A DNA stretch of 64,000 nt from DASSKA01 sp963839365 (GCA_963839365.1 CAWIUT010000001.1:1116001-1180000); one strand, 5' to 3'; shown: positions 33,954 to 41,885, counted from the stretch's first letter. Translations and numbers: made by a program. Notes: a model not told the origin generated them from the sequence alone.

Positions 33954-34973
33954 GTGCCCGAGGCAAGCTACGGCGCGAGTGAACGCACGGTGATCGAGAC
34001 CCTGGGCCGTGAGCTCTACAGGAGGGCGGTCGAGGGCGGCCTGCGCTTCGACAACCCGGTCTTCGAGGGCGACAAGGAGAAGGCCGCGCGCGACCTGATG
34101 CTCGAGATCGGGCTGCTCGACCTCGAGCAGGAGACCCGGCTGCTCACTGCCACCGACCCGACGACCGTCCAGGCCCAGGTGGTCGCGCCGTTGAGCCAAC
34201 GCGGTGCCGAGCTCATCGAAGAGAGCACCCGCTGGGCCAACTCGCTGGCCGCGTTCGGACGGACCTACCGCGAGTCGTCGCCGCGGCAACTGCGGGCGAC
34301 TCTCGAACTGCGAGGTGCCCAGCGCATCAACAACTTCATCCAGGCCGAACTCGCCGACTGTCAGTACGACCTGCTAACTGCTCAACCACACGGCCGTCGG
34401 CCCGAGCGAATCCTCGGGGAGCCCCTGCGGCGTGACCTCGAGACCTTGGAGCGCGGAATCCGGATGCGCACGCTCTACCAGCATGTAGCGCGTCATAGCC
34501 CCCCGACTCGTGAATACGTTGCCAGGGTCACTGCCCACGGAGCGGAGGTGCGGACGCTCGACGAGTTCTTCAAACGCCTGATCGTCATAGATCGGCGGCT
34601 AGCAATCATCCCCGGCGAAGGGGGAGATGAGGTAGCCCTCGCAATTCGGGAGAAGTCGTTGGTGGGCTACCTGGTCGACATCTTCGAGCGGTCCTGGGAG
34701 CGGGCCCTGCCGTTCACCGACAACGAGACCCAGACGGCGAACAACATCGCCACCGACACCCGCCGGATGACCGTGCGCATGCTGGTGGAAGGGCACAGCG
34801 ACCCGGCGAGTGCCAAGCGCCTGGGGGTGAGCACCCGGACCTACGCCGGCTACATCGCCGCGCTCAAGGACGAGTACGGGGTCGAGACCCGGTTCCAGCT
34901 CGGCTACGCGATGGGCCGCAACGACCGGGCGGAGGCGCCCGACGACGAGTTCCCCGACGCCGCAGAGTTCTAG
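33954..34973 (+). CDS. LuxR/TrmB-like transcriptional regulator next to a secreted peptide gene
   Basis: A 339-residue protein. Residues about 30-110 look like a TrmB-type winged-helix and coiled region (LMLEIGLLDLEQETRLLT), about 115-255 like an effector-binding domain, and about 275-325 form a LuxR-like helix-turn-helix (MTVRMLVEGHSDPASAKRLGVSTRTYAGYIAAL in outline). The GTG at 33954 follows GGAGGGAGG, a strong ribosome site. It is convergent with a gene for a secreted DTGWF peptide 203 bases beyond its stop codon. I infer that this pair forms a regulator/signal unit. The family is known in actinobacteria but its ligands are not known to me. Confidence 0.8.
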   Translation: MPEASYGASERTVIETLGRELYRRAVEGGLRFDNPVFEGDKEKAARDLMLEIGLLDLEQETRLLTATDPTTVQAQVVAPLSQRGAELIEESTRWANSLAAFGRTYRESSPRQLRATLELRGAQRINNFIQAELADCQYDLLTAQPHGRRPERILGEPLRRDLETLERGIRMRTLYQHVARHSPPTREYVARVTAHGAEVRTLDEFFKRLIVIDRRLAIIPGEGGDEVALAIREKSLVGYLVDIFERSWERALPFTDNETQTANNIATDTRRMTVRMLVEGHSDPASAKRLGVSTRTYAGYIAALKDEYGVETRFQLGYAMGRNDRAEAPDDEFPDAAEF

Positions 34974-35018
34974 CAGGTGTCAGCAAGTTCTGACGACGGA
35001 ACCGCCCGTCACACGCGG

Positions 35019-35051
35019 CGAGGGCAGTCATCGGGGAGATGACTGCCCTCG
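35019..35051. terminator. bidirectional terminator between regulator and peptide gene
   Basis: A perfect 14-base stem CGAGGGCAGTCATC / GATGACTGCCCTCG with a five-base loop. It lies 46 bases after the regulator stop and also downstream of the convergent peptide gene. Confidence 0.85.
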
Positions 35052-35071
35052 CGGGTTGACTGAGACGGGCC

Positions 35072-35175
35072 GGGGGGATGGCTCTGGGATCGAACAGTCG
35101 GGGGGATTGACTCGTTCGTCCTCGTCTCAATCCATGTGCGCTCAGCCTGGGGGGGTCGGCTGACGCGTCTGGGGG
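35072..35175. repeat. four G-rich repeats downstream of the peptide gene
   Basis: G-runs of 5 to 7 occur at 35072-35077, 35100-35105, 35149-35155 and 35171-35175. Three have similar followers (ATGGCTC, ATTGACTC, TCGGCTGAC), so they are imperfect direct repeats of a GGGGGGATNGRCT type. They fall in the 3' region of the peptide transcript as C-runs. A binding-site array or a structured 3' end is possible. Confidence 0.4.
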
Positions 35176-35176
35176 A

Positions 35177-35356
35177 TCAGAACCAACCGGTGTCCGCGTT
35201 CGGCTGGACGGTCTGGTTGGCGTGACCGGCGGTCACCGAGAACCAGCCGGTGTCGTGCGCCGAGGCGGTCGTCGGAGCCATGGACCCGACAACGAACGCG
35301 GCGGCCACAGCAGCGCCGGCGAGCAGCTTCGCGGCGACTCGAGTCGTCTTCTTCAT
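35177..35356 (-). CDS. small secreted peptide precursor with two DTGWF motifs
   Basis: A 59-residue precursor. MKKTTRVAAKLLAG starts a typical signal peptide with a hydrophobic core (AAVAAAFVVGSMA) and the cleavage motif ASA before His34. The mature peptide would be about 26 residues, beginning HDTGWF and ending NADTGWF at the very C-terminus, with a hydrophilic Gly/Asn/Gln linker. There is no Cys and no lipobox. The ATG at 35356 follows GAGG at proper spacing. It is convergent with a LuxR/TrmB-like regulator and has a palindrome about 100 bases upstream. It may be a signalling peptide; an antimicrobial or a surface peptide is possible. Confidence 0.82.
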   Translation of the reverse strand: MKKTTRVAAKLLAGAAVAAAFVVGSMAPTTASAHDTGWFSVTAGHANQTVQPNADTGWF

Positions 35357-35655
35357 CGTTACCTCTTCGTGTTCGTTGTGTCCAAGGCGTCGGGCTTGCC
35401 GCCTGTATGACTAGTTTCGACCAAGTTCAGGTCGTCGCCAACGAAATACACCCTCAGGTCTTTGCATTGCAGTTTTCTGCAAAAGTCAGATTCCGCTGAC
35501 GACCGCCCGGCCGTGTGGGACAATTCGCCCGCACCACGCCCGGGATTTCACAACGCGCTCAGAAGGGGTAAACGACGCACCTCACCGTACCCCGTATCGG
35601 GGACAGGTCAAGGCTGAGGGCCTTGCGCATTTGTGCAACCGGAGCATCGGCGGGG
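35357..35655. other. long upstream region of the peptide gene
   Basis: About 300 bases without a gene. It is markedly more A/T-rich than the surroundings around 35400-35500 and holds the palindrome described separately. A/T enrichment and length fit a complex promoter for the minus-strand peptide gene. No clear -35/-10 pair can be defended. Confidence 0.45.
35460..35485. promoter_or_regulatory. nested palindrome upstream of the peptide gene
   Basis: The core TTGCAG-TTTT-CTGCAA at 35467-35482 is a perfect inverted repeat. It is nested in a larger imperfect one, CTTTGCA at 35460-35466 against TGCAAAAG at 35478-35485. It lies 104 bases upstream of the peptide ATG. The symmetry and the A/T-rich context fit a transcription-factor site; the neighbouring LuxR/TrmB-like regulator is the first candidate. 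Confidence 0.55.
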
Positions 35656-35696
35656 GGCTCCGACGGCGAACCGTGCGTGGTCACGCCGTCGGAGCC
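35656..35696 (-). terminator. terminator of tRNA-Ser(GCT)
   Basis: A perfect 13-base stem GGCTCCGACGGCG / CGCCGTCGGAGCC with a 15-base loop, 13 bases beyond the 3' end of the tRNA. Confidence 0.75.
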
Positions 35697-35709
35697 ACAC
35701 CCTGGTCTG

Positions 35710-35799
35710 CGGAGGTGGCGGGATTTGAACCCGCGAGAGGGGTTTGCCCTCAACCCGCTTAGCAGGCGGGCGCCATAGACCGGACTAGGCGACACCTCC
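35710..35799 (-). tRNA. tRNA-Ser(GCT)
   Basis: A class II tRNA of 90 bases. The acceptor strands are GGAGGTG and CACCTCC paired around a long variable arm, the anticodon stem CCCGC/GCGGG encloses the loop CTGCTAA, giving anticodon GCT (codons AGC/AGT), and the T-arm contains GGGTTCAAATCCC. No CCA is encoded. Confidence 0.95.
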
Positions 35800-35875
35800 A
35801 GGCAGCGACGACAGGCTACCCGGCCCCCGCCCCGGACAGCCAATCGGGCAGCCGGCCGGGCCAGCCGGTGGCCGC

Positions 35876-36361
35876 TCAGGCGATCCGGCGGTAGCCGTAC
35901 CCCCGGTCGAGATGGGCCTGCAGGTCGCGGACGAAGTCGTCCGGCTGCCCCTCGAGGATCCGCACCGGCACCGTCGTCGTCCGCCCGCCGTGCAGGTGGA
36001 GTACGACGTACCGCTCCCCTCCCATGGTGGTGGCCGAGACGGACTCGACCTCCTTCCACCCGGCCCGGGAGACGCCCGCCCCGCGCACAAACCGCACCCG
36101 GTAGCCGCGCTCCCCCAAGGACACGACCGCGCCCCGGCCGAGCACCCACGCCGTGCCCGCCACCCCGAGCACGGCGAGCACGACCACCACGCTGAGCACC
36201 ACCTCGGGGAGCGAGGCCAGCGCCACCAGCAGCGCCACCAGCAGGACCAGCAGGCCGAGACCGGCGATCAGCACACCACTCAGCCGGACGACGAGGGGGC
36301 GCGCGAAGCGATAGCGGGAGGGCACCCTCCGATTGAACACGGCGCGCCGGAGGCGCACCAA
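35876..36361 (-). CDS. membrane protein with C-terminal PH-like domain, unknown function
   Basis: A 161-residue protein. A basic N-terminus (RRVPSRYRFARP) precedes two hydrophobic helices (about 25-75), and the C-terminal about 80 residues form a soluble beta-rich part (GERGYRVRFVRGAGVSRAGWKEVESV) reminiscent of bacterial PH/DUF-type domains. The start is a TTG at 36361 or GTG at 36358. No operon partner. Function unknown. Confidence 0.65.
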   Translation of the reverse strand: MVRLRRAVFNRRVPSRYRFARPLVVRLSGVLIAGLGLLVLLVALLVALASLPEVVLSVVVVLAVLGVAGTAWVLGRGAVVSLGERGYRVRFVRGAGVSRAGWKEVESVSATTMGGERYVVLHLHGGRTTTVPVRILEGQPDDFVRDLQAHLDRGYGYRRIA

Positions 36362-36498
36362 ATGCGGCCGGCTGCTCGGCCGGTCTGGTCAGGGCCACTC
36401 GTCCCTCTTGTCCCCGCGCGGGCCGCGGAGTGACACTCGGTGGACCCACCCGCGTCGCCTGCGACGCTCTCTCGGGCCGGAGGCGGTGGTCCGACACC

Positions 36499-36855
36499 AT
36501 GATGAGTCTCGAGCACGCCATCCTGGGCCTGCGGCAGGCCCTGGACAACCCGCGTCGCCACCACATGTGGCGCTGGCTGGTGCGGCACCGGATGGCCGGG
36601 GTCAAGGAGGCCCTGAGCCGGGAGTACGCCCACCCCGACGGCTGGCTCGCCGCCCGCAGCCACGCACTGGCGCGGGACCGGGACGCGCTGGTGCGGCGGC
36701 TCTCCGAGCTGGGCCCGCTGGTGCTGGAGACCCCGGACGTGGAGCCGGTCCGCGCGCAGCTGCTCCGCCTGGTCGCCGACCTCGAACGGCACCGGCAGCG
36801 GCTCAGCGACCTGACCTACGACGCGGTGAGCCTGGAGCTCGGCGGCTCGGAGTAG
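36499..36855 (+). CDS. conserved helical protein of unknown function
   Basis: A 118-residue all-helical, Arg/Leu-rich protein (EHAILGLRQALDNPRRHHMW, then ARDRDALVRRLSELGPLVLE). No catalytic motif or membrane segment. ATG 36499 or 36502 (MMSLEHA) is preferred over the longer frame because the codons before it look non-coding. It lies between two tRNA-Ser genes on the other strand. I do not recognise a named family. Confidence 0.6.
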   Translation: MMSLEHAILGLRQALDNPRRHHMWRWLVRHRMAGVKEALSREYAHPDGWLAARSHALARDRDALVRRLSELGPLVLETPDVEPVRAQLLRLVADLERHRQRLSDLTYDAVSLELGGSE

Positions 36856-36861
36856 CAACGC

Positions 36862-36883
36862 CGGCCGGAGCAGCGACCGGCCG
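36862..36883. terminator. bidirectional hairpin between helical protein gene and tRNA-Ser(TGA)
   Basis: A perfect seven-base stem CGGCCGG / CCGGCCG with an eight-base loop sits between the ends of two convergent genes. Confidence 0.55.
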
Positions 36884-36896
36884 CCGAGTGAGCGAG

Positions 36897-36985
36897 CAGA
36901 GGGGGCGGGATTCGAACCCGCGGCTGGTATCTCTACCAGCGACCGCTTTCAAGGCGGTTCCGATAGGCCACTCCGGCACCCCTCC
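36897..36985 (-). tRNA. tRNA-Ser(TGA)
   Basis: A class II tRNA of 89 bases. The acceptor 5' strand is GGAGGGG, the anticodon stem ACCGC/GCGGT encloses the loop CTTGAAA, giving anticodon TGA (codon TCA and other TCN), a long variable arm follows and the T-arm has GGGTTCGAATCCC. No CCA is encoded. Confidence 0.95.
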
Positions 36986-37036
36986 ATGGCGGTGACCGAC
37001 GCCGCCGCCACGGCCACGCAGTCTAGGGGAGCCGCC

Positions 37037-37270
37037 TCACAGGTCGACGGTGACCAGCACGTCGCCTTCCTGCACGACGTCCCCCTCGCTGACCTTGATG
37101 GCGGTCACCGTGCCCGGATGCTCGGTGAGCACCGGGATCTCCATCTTCATCGACTCCAGGAGTACGACGGTGTCGCCGCTGTCCAGCCGGTCGCCGGGGG
37201 CGACCACGATCTTCATGACGTTCGCGACCATCTCGGCAACGATGTCCACATTCCGCGACTCCCGGGCCAT
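37037..37270 (-). CDS. biotinyl/lipoyl-attachment carrier protein
   Basis: A 77-residue single biotinyl domain. The lysine of the ESMKMEIPV motif (near residue 42) is the biotin attachment site. Both half-barrel repeats are present (GDRLDSGDTVVLLESMKMEI, then GDVVQEGDVLVTVDL). Stand-alone copies act as carrier subunits of acyl-CoA carboxylases. No carboxylase gene is adjacent. The ATG at 37270 lacks a good ribosome site; a GTG further upstream is possible. Confidence 0.85.
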   Translation of the reverse strand: MARESRNVDIVAEMVANVMKIVVAPGDRLDSGDTVVLLESMKMEIPVLTEHPGTVTAIKVSEGDVVQEGDVLVTVDL

Positions 37271-37332
37271 GAGCGTGACGCTACACCGGCGCGGCCGGGG
37301 CCACTTCACGGGCACGTTCACGCGCCCGTGCC

Positions 37333-38388
37333 TCACAGCAGGGCGTGCATCCGCCCGGGCTCGGGGCGGTGCGCGGCCGCCTGCTCGGCCTGCCGGGCCC
37401 GCCGGCCGCGGGTGCCGCTGAGGAACGCGTCGATGCGGATCACCAGGTAGCCGAGCAGCATCCCGCCCGCCGCGCTGTAGACCAGGCCCAGTCCGGCCTG
37501 CCGCAGCGTCCGGTTCGGGTCGAGCAGCGCCACCGCAGGCACCGCCAAGCCGGCCGCGCCGAACACGCACACCCACCAGCCCTGGCGCCGGCGGGCCCGG
37601 ATCGACACCCCCCACACCAGGGCGGGGAACCCGAGCAGCAGCTCGACCGGGCGGGGCACCGCGCCGACCGTGGCGCGCACCTGCTCCGAGCCGTGCCGCA
37701 CGGCGTCCACCATCCCCGGCGAGCCCCAGCGGGCCAGCGCCTGCGAGTAGGCCAGGGTCACCGCCAGCAGCACCAGTCCGCCGACCACCATCACCAGGCC
37801 CCGGCGGCCGAGGCCGGGCAGACCGGCTCCGAGCCGGTACACGACCGCGATCACCCCGAGCAGCGCCAGCCCCAGGCACAGGTAGCCGACCCGCTGCTGG
37901 GAGACCTGCGGCCGATACGCCGCGGCCGCCAGCGCACCGAACCCGACGGTGACCACCGCCACCGCCACCTCGCGCACCACCCCGCGGAACCGGGCGGCCG
38001 GCGTGGTGGCCAGCACCCCGAGCACCGCGGCGAGGGCGGCGGTGCCGACCGACACCGCCGCGACCAGCACGGGCAGCCCGGACAGCACGGCCGCCAGGCC
38101 GATCCCCAGCGCGAGGAAGCCGGCGACGAACGGGCGGCCGCCGGTGCGCGCCCCGAGCCCGACCGCGTAGCAGGTGGAGACACCGACCGCGCCTGCCGAC
38201 GGAAGCCAGCCCGGCAGCGTCCCGGACAGCGGCGCGGGCGCCCACCAGCCGAGCGCGACGGCGGCCACGGAGGCGAGCACGAGCAGCAGCCACGACGCGC
38301 GCAGCGCCGGGTCGACGAACCGGCACAGAGAAGGGGTGCGTCGTGCCACGCGCGCGCGCCGACGGCCACGCTGCGCGACTCGAGCCAC
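37333..38388 (-). CDS. multi-pass membrane protein of unknown function
   Basis: A 351-residue protein with about ten hydrophobic segments, a strongly basic N-terminus (RGRRRARVARR) and a basic, Ala-rich C-terminal tail (RGRRARQAEQAAAHRPEP). No family motif is recognised, and there is no obvious partner gene. It could be a transporter-like or cell-envelope protein. Confidence 0.65.
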   Translation of the reverse strand: MARVAQRGRRRARVARRTPSLCRFVDPALRASWLLLVLASVAAVALGWWAPAPLSGTLPGWLPSAGAVGVSTCYAVGLGARTGGRPFVAGFLALGIGLAAVLSGLPVLVAAVSVGTAALAAVLGVLATTPAARFRGVVREVAVAVVTVGFGALAAAAYRPQVSQQRVGYLCLGLALLGVIAVVYRLGAGLPGLGRRGLVMVVGGLVLLAVTLAYSQALARWGSPGMVDAVRHGSEQVRATVGAVPRPVELLLGFPALVWGVSIRARRRQGWWVCVFGAAGLAVPAVALLDPNRTLRQAGLGLVYSAAGGMLLGYLVIRIDAFLSGTRGRRARQAEQAAAHRPEPGRMHALL

Positions 38389-38445
38389 GGGGTGTCCTTA
38401 CACGAGGGCGGAACGCTCCTGGAGCAAGGCCCGAGGATACCGGCG

Positions 38446-39225
38446 CTACATCCGGCGGTTCAGCAGGGATGGGTTCACCGAGCGGGCCTCGCCGAGCGCC
38501 TCGGTGTCCACCGTGGCGGTCACCACGGCGTCGTCCTCGCCGGCCTCGTCCAGCACCTCCCCGCCCGCGGAGACCACCATCGAGTGGCCGGTGTAGCGGG
38601 GGCCCGGCTGGGCGGCCGCGGCGACGTACACGGTGTTCTCGATCGCCCGGGCGGTCGCCAGCGTCCGCCAGTGCTGCACCTTGCGTGGTCCGGCCACCCA
38701 GGCGGCCGGCACGACGAGCAGCTCGGCGCCGGCGATGGTCAGCTCCCGGGCCAGCTCCGGGAACCGCAGGTCGTAGCAGGTCATCAACCCGACCCGGACT
38801 CCGCCGACCTCGAGGGTGACCGGCTCGATCGGCCCGGCGGTCAGCCGGTCGGACTCCTTGTAGCCGAAGGAGTCGTAGAGGTGGATCTTCCGGTACGACG
38901 CGCGCAGGCCGGTCCGGTCCACCACGGCGAGGGTGTTGTAGGGCCGGTCCGGATCGTTGCTTGTCTCGAACATACCGGCCACCACCGTGACCGCGCACTC
39001 GTCGGCGAGCTCGGCCAGCCGGGTGACGAACGGCCCGTCGAGCTTCTCGGCGAAGACGGAGATGTCGGACCCGGGGTTGCCGAAGTCGCGCATGAACGCC
39101 TCGGGAAGCACCACCAGCTCGGCGCCGGCGGCGGCGAGGTCGCGGATCACGTCGAGGGACCGCCGGTTCTCCGCGGGCTCGAGGCCGGCCGCCTTCTGGA
39201 CCAGGGCAAGCTGCAAGGTGGACAC
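38446..39225 (-). CDS. carbon-nitrogen hydrolase (nitrilase superfamily, omega-amidase-like)
   Basis: A 259-residue nitrilase-fold amidohydrolase. The catalytic triad is visible: Glu in VVLPEAF near 43, Lys in YRKIHLYD near 114 and Cys in GLMTCYDLRFPEL near 148. The Nit2/omega-amidase subgroup, which hydrolyses alpha-ketoglutaramate and deaminated glutathione, shares the KIHLYD-like and CYDLRFPEL blocks. The GTG at 39225 is the start nearest to the family N-terminus. Confidence 0.88.
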   Translation of the reverse strand: MSTLQLALVQKAAGLEPAENRRSLDVIRDLAAAGAELVVLPEAFMRDFGNPGSDISVFAEKLDGPFVTRLAELADECAVTVVAGMFETSNDPDRPYNTLAVVDRTGLRASYRKIHLYDSFGYKESDRLTAGPIEPVTLEVGGVRVGLMTCYDLRFPELARELTIAGAELLVVPAAWVAGPRKVQHWRTLATARAIENTVYVAAAAQPGPRYTGHSMVVSAGGEVLDEAGEDDAVVTATVDTEALGEARSVNPSLLNRRM

Positions 39226-39276
39226 GCCCCCAGCCTGCCATGGTCCGGGCGGTGAGCCGAGTGCCAGACTGCGGGG

Positions 39277-39852
39277 ATGAGCGATCCCCGGGCAGCTGCC
39301 GTCGTGCTCGCCGGCGGCCGCGGCCGGCGGCTGGGCGGGGTGGACAAGGGAGCGCTGGAGCTGGCGGGCACCACCCTGCTGGAGCGCGCGCTGGCGGCCA
39401 CCCGGGCGGCGACCGAGGTGGTGGTGGTCGGCGACCCGGTGCCGACGTCGCGACCGGTGCGCTGGGCCCGGGAGGACCCGCCCGGTGGTGGGCCGGCTGC
39501 CGGGCTGCTGGCCGGCGTGGACGCCTTCCCCCGGCGTCCGGAGCTGGTCTGCGTGCTCGCCGTGGACATGCCCCGGGTGACCGCGGACACTTTCGCCCGG
39601 CTGGTCGCGGCCGCACGTGAGGGTGGCCTGGACGGCGCCGTGCTCGTCGATGCCGCCGGACAGCGGCAGACGCTCGCCGCGGCGTACCGGACCGCGGCTC
39701 TGGCCAGTGCCCGCCCGGCCCGGTCCGAGGACGAGAACGGCCTCTCGGTGCGCCGGCTGGTGGGCGCGCTGCGGCTGGCCGAGGTGCCGGCGCTGGGCGT
39801 GGAGTCCCGGGACGTGGACACCTGGGACGACCTGCGCGAGCTGGGCGGCTGA
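39277..39852 (+). CDS. mobA: MobA-like nucleotidyltransferase (molybdenum cofactor guanylyltransferase)
   Basis: A 191-residue protein of the MobA/MocA type. The nucleotide motif is AVVLAGGRGRRLGGVDKG (residues about 8-25), followed by the VLAVDMPRV block with the metal-binding Asp. In the Mo cofactor pathway it joins GMP to molybdopterin. The next gene encodes DUF6457, often found next to mobA. The mobA symbol is probable; a cytidylyltransferase (MocA-like) is possible. Confidence 0.8.
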   Translation: MSDPRAAAVVLAGGRGRRLGGVDKGALELAGTTLLERALAATRAATEVVVVGDPVPTSRPVRWAREDPPGGGPAAGLLAGVDAFPRRPELVCVLAVDMPRVTADTFARLVAAAREGGLDGAVLVDAAGQRQTLAAAYRTAALASARPARSEDENGLSVRRLVGALRLAEVPALGVESRDVDTWDDLRELGG

Positions 39853-39929
39853 GCTGACGGATGCCCGAAATCGGTTCGATGGCGGCGAACCGGTTGCCAG
39901 ATCGGGTGCGGCGTACAACGCTGGAAGCC

Positions 39930-40217
39930 GTGACCCTTCACGACTGGATAGACGAGCTGTGCGACGTGCTGGAGCTCGACACCGAGGTGGACGAGGCGCT
40001 GATCCTCGACCTCGCCCGCGACGCCGCCCACTCCGTCGAGAAGCCGGCCGCGCCGGTGACCACCTTCCTGCTCGGCTTCGCCGCCGCCCAGCGCGGCGGT
40101 GGCCAGGCCGCTGTCGAGGAGCTCGCCGGCCGAGCCAGCGCCCTGGCGGAGAAGTGGGCCGGGGAGGACGTCGACGCCGACGACTTCGACGGGGAAGAGC
40201 TCGCCGGAGCCGAGTAG
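39930..40217 (+). CDS. DUF6457-type protein, probable molybdenum cofactor-associated
   Basis: A 95-residue helical protein beginning VTLHDWIDELCDVLEL and ending with a very acidic tail (EDVDADDFDGEEL). It matches DUF6457, a small domain fused or adjacent to MobA-like proteins in actinobacteria. The GTG at 39930 fits the family; the frame runs back to an ATG at 39861, but a perfect inverted repeat CGGTTCG-N7-CGAACCG (39872-39892) in that stretch suggests it is non-coding. Confidence 0.72.
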   Translation: MTLHDWIDELCDVLELDTEVDEALILDLARDAAHSVEKPAAPVTTFLLGFAAAQRGGGQAAVEELAGRASALAEKWAGEDVDADDFDGEELAGAE

Positions 40218-40271
40218 CGGGGCGGCCACCGCCCCGCGGGGCGCGCTCCCGCGGGCCCTACTCTGGGCCCC

Positions 40272-41249
40272 ATGCGTGCCGTGATCGCCACCGAGCCCGG
40301 GGGACCCGAGGTCCTCGCCGTCCGTGAGCTGCCCGACCCGGTGCCGGGCGACGGCGAGGTGGTCATCGACGTGGCCGGTACGGCGGTGAACCGCGCCGAC
40401 ACGCTGCAGCGGCGCGGCCACTACCCGCCCCCGCCCGGCGCCTCGCACGTGCTCGGCCTGGAGTGCTCGGGCACGGTCAGCGCGGTGGGCTCGGGCGTGG
40501 ACCGGTTCTCGGCGGGGGACCCGGTGTGCGCGCTGCTCGCCGGTGGCGGGTACGCCGAGAAGGTGCTGGTGCCCGCCGGGCAGGTGATGCCCGCCCCCGA
40601 GGGGGTGGACCTGGTGACCGCGGCCGGGCTCCCCGAGGTCGCCTGCACCGTGTGGTCGAACGTGTTCATGGTGGCCGGCCTGCGCTCCGGAGAGACGCTG
40701 CTGGTGCACGGGGGTGCCGGCGGCATCGGCACCATGGCCATCCAGGTCGCCGCCGCGCACGGCGCGCGGGTGCTCGCCACCGCCGGCGCTGCGCACAAGC
40801 TCGACCTGTGCCGCTCGCTCGGCGCCGACGTGACGATCAACTACCACGAGCAGGACTTCGTCGAAGAGGTACGCCGGGCCACCGACGACCACGGCGCCGA
40901 CGTGATCCTGGACAACATGGGCGCCTCCTACCTGCCCCGGAACGTGGACGCGCTGGCCACCGAGGGGCGGCTGGTCGTGATCGGGCTGCAGGGCGGCACC
41001 AAGGGCGAGCTCGACCTGGGCAAGCTGTTGCGTAAGCGGGCCGCGGTCGTCGCCACCTCGCTGCGGGCCCGGCCCGTGGAGGAGAAGGCGGCGATCTGCG
41101 CCGCCGTGGTCGAACACGTGTGGCCGCTGGTCGCGGACCGGTCGGTCCGCCCCGTCGTGCACGCCACCCTGCCGCTGGACCAGGCGGGCGAGGCGCACCG
41201 GATGATGGAGGCCGGCGACCACGTCGGCAAGCTGGTCCTCACCCCGTAA
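40272..41249 (+). CDS. NAD(P)H:quinone oxidoreductase (zeta-crystallin/PIG3-like MDR)
   Basis: A 325-residue medium-chain reductase without structural zinc. The GroES-like half contains GTAVNRADTLQRRGHYPPPP, and the Rossmann half has the nucleotide motif VHGGAGGIGTMAIQVA. The NRADTLQRxG block is typical of the PIG3/TP53I3 subgroup of quinone oxidoreductases. It precedes bpa by 9 bases and is probably co-transcribed. Confidence 0.88.
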   Translation: MRAVIATEPGGPEVLAVRELPDPVPGDGEVVIDVAGTAVNRADTLQRRGHYPPPPGASHVLGLECSGTVSAVGSGVDRFSAGDPVCALLAGGGYAEKVLVPAGQVMPAPEGVDLVTAAGLPEVACTVWSNVFMVAGLRSGETLLVHGGAGGIGTMAIQVAAAHGARVLATAGAAHKLDLCRSLGADVTINYHEQDFVEEVRRATDDHGADVILDNMGASYLPRNVDALATEGRLVVIGLQGGTKGELDLGKLLRKRAAVVATSLRARPVEEKAAICAAVVEHVWPLVADRSVRPVVHATLPLDQAGEAHRMMEAGDHVGKLVLTP

Positions 41250-41258
41250 GGTGGCCCC

Positions 41259-41885
41259 ATGACCGAAGAGCACCAGCAGCGCCCCGGCGCCGAGGCCCAG
41301 GAGGGCCAGGAGGAGCCCCGCGTCATGGTCATCGGTCCTGACGGGATGGCGATGGCCGGCGCCCAGCAGCAGGAGCGCCCCTCCTCCGACGAGCACGGGG
41401 ACGAGGACGACACCCGCCACATCACCGAGCTGGTCGAGCAGCCCGCGAAGGTGATGCGGATCGGCAGCATGATCCGGCAGCTGCTCGACGAGGTGAAGTC
41501 CGCTCCGCTCGACGAGGCCAGCCGCACCCGGCTCGCCGACGTCTACTCCAGCTCCATCAAGGAGCTCGAGGACGGGCTTGCCCCGGAGCTGGTGGAGGAG
41601 CTGGACCGGCTGTCCCTGCCGTTCAGCTCCGAGACCCCCTCCGAGGCCGAGCTGCGGATCGCCCAGGCCCAGCTCGTCGGCTGGCTGGAGGGGCTCTTCC
41701 ACGGCATCCAGACCGCTATCTACGCCCAGCAGGTCGCCGCGCGGGCACAGCTCGAGCAGATGCGGCGGGCACTGCCACCCGGCATGATGCCCGACCAGGA
41801 ACAGATGGCCGCCGCCGCGCAGCAGCAGGCTCAGGCCGCCCAGCGCGCGCAGGACGAACAGGCCGGCCGCGGGATGTACCTCTAG
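41259..41885 (+). CDS. bpa: bacterial proteasome activator Bpa
   Basis: A 208-residue actinobacterial protein matching Bpa (PafE). It forms a dodecameric ring that opens the 20S proteasome independently of ATP. The core (about 55-165) is helical with the VMRIGSMIRQLLDEVKSAPL and FHGIQTAIYAQQVAARAQLE blocks; the N- and C-terminal arms are Gln/Glu-rich. The last residues GMYL provide the hydrophobic-Tyr-any motif that docks into the proteasome alpha ring. This predicts a proteasome elsewhere in the genome. Confidence 0.92.
   Translation: MTEEHQQRPGAEAQEGQEEPRVMVIGPDGMAMAGAQQQERPSSDEHGDEDDTRHITELVEQPAKVMRIGSMIRQLLDEVKSAPLDEASRTRLADVYSSSIKELEDGLAPELVEELDRLSLPFSSETPSEAELRIAQAQLVGWLEGLFHGIQTAIYAQQVAARAQLEQMRRALPPGMMPDQEQMAAAAQQQAQAAQRAQDEQAGRGMYL

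Noticed and set aside
35072..35175. G-quadruplex
   Set aside because: The G-runs are separated by more than 20 bases, too far for a stable intramolecular quadruplex.
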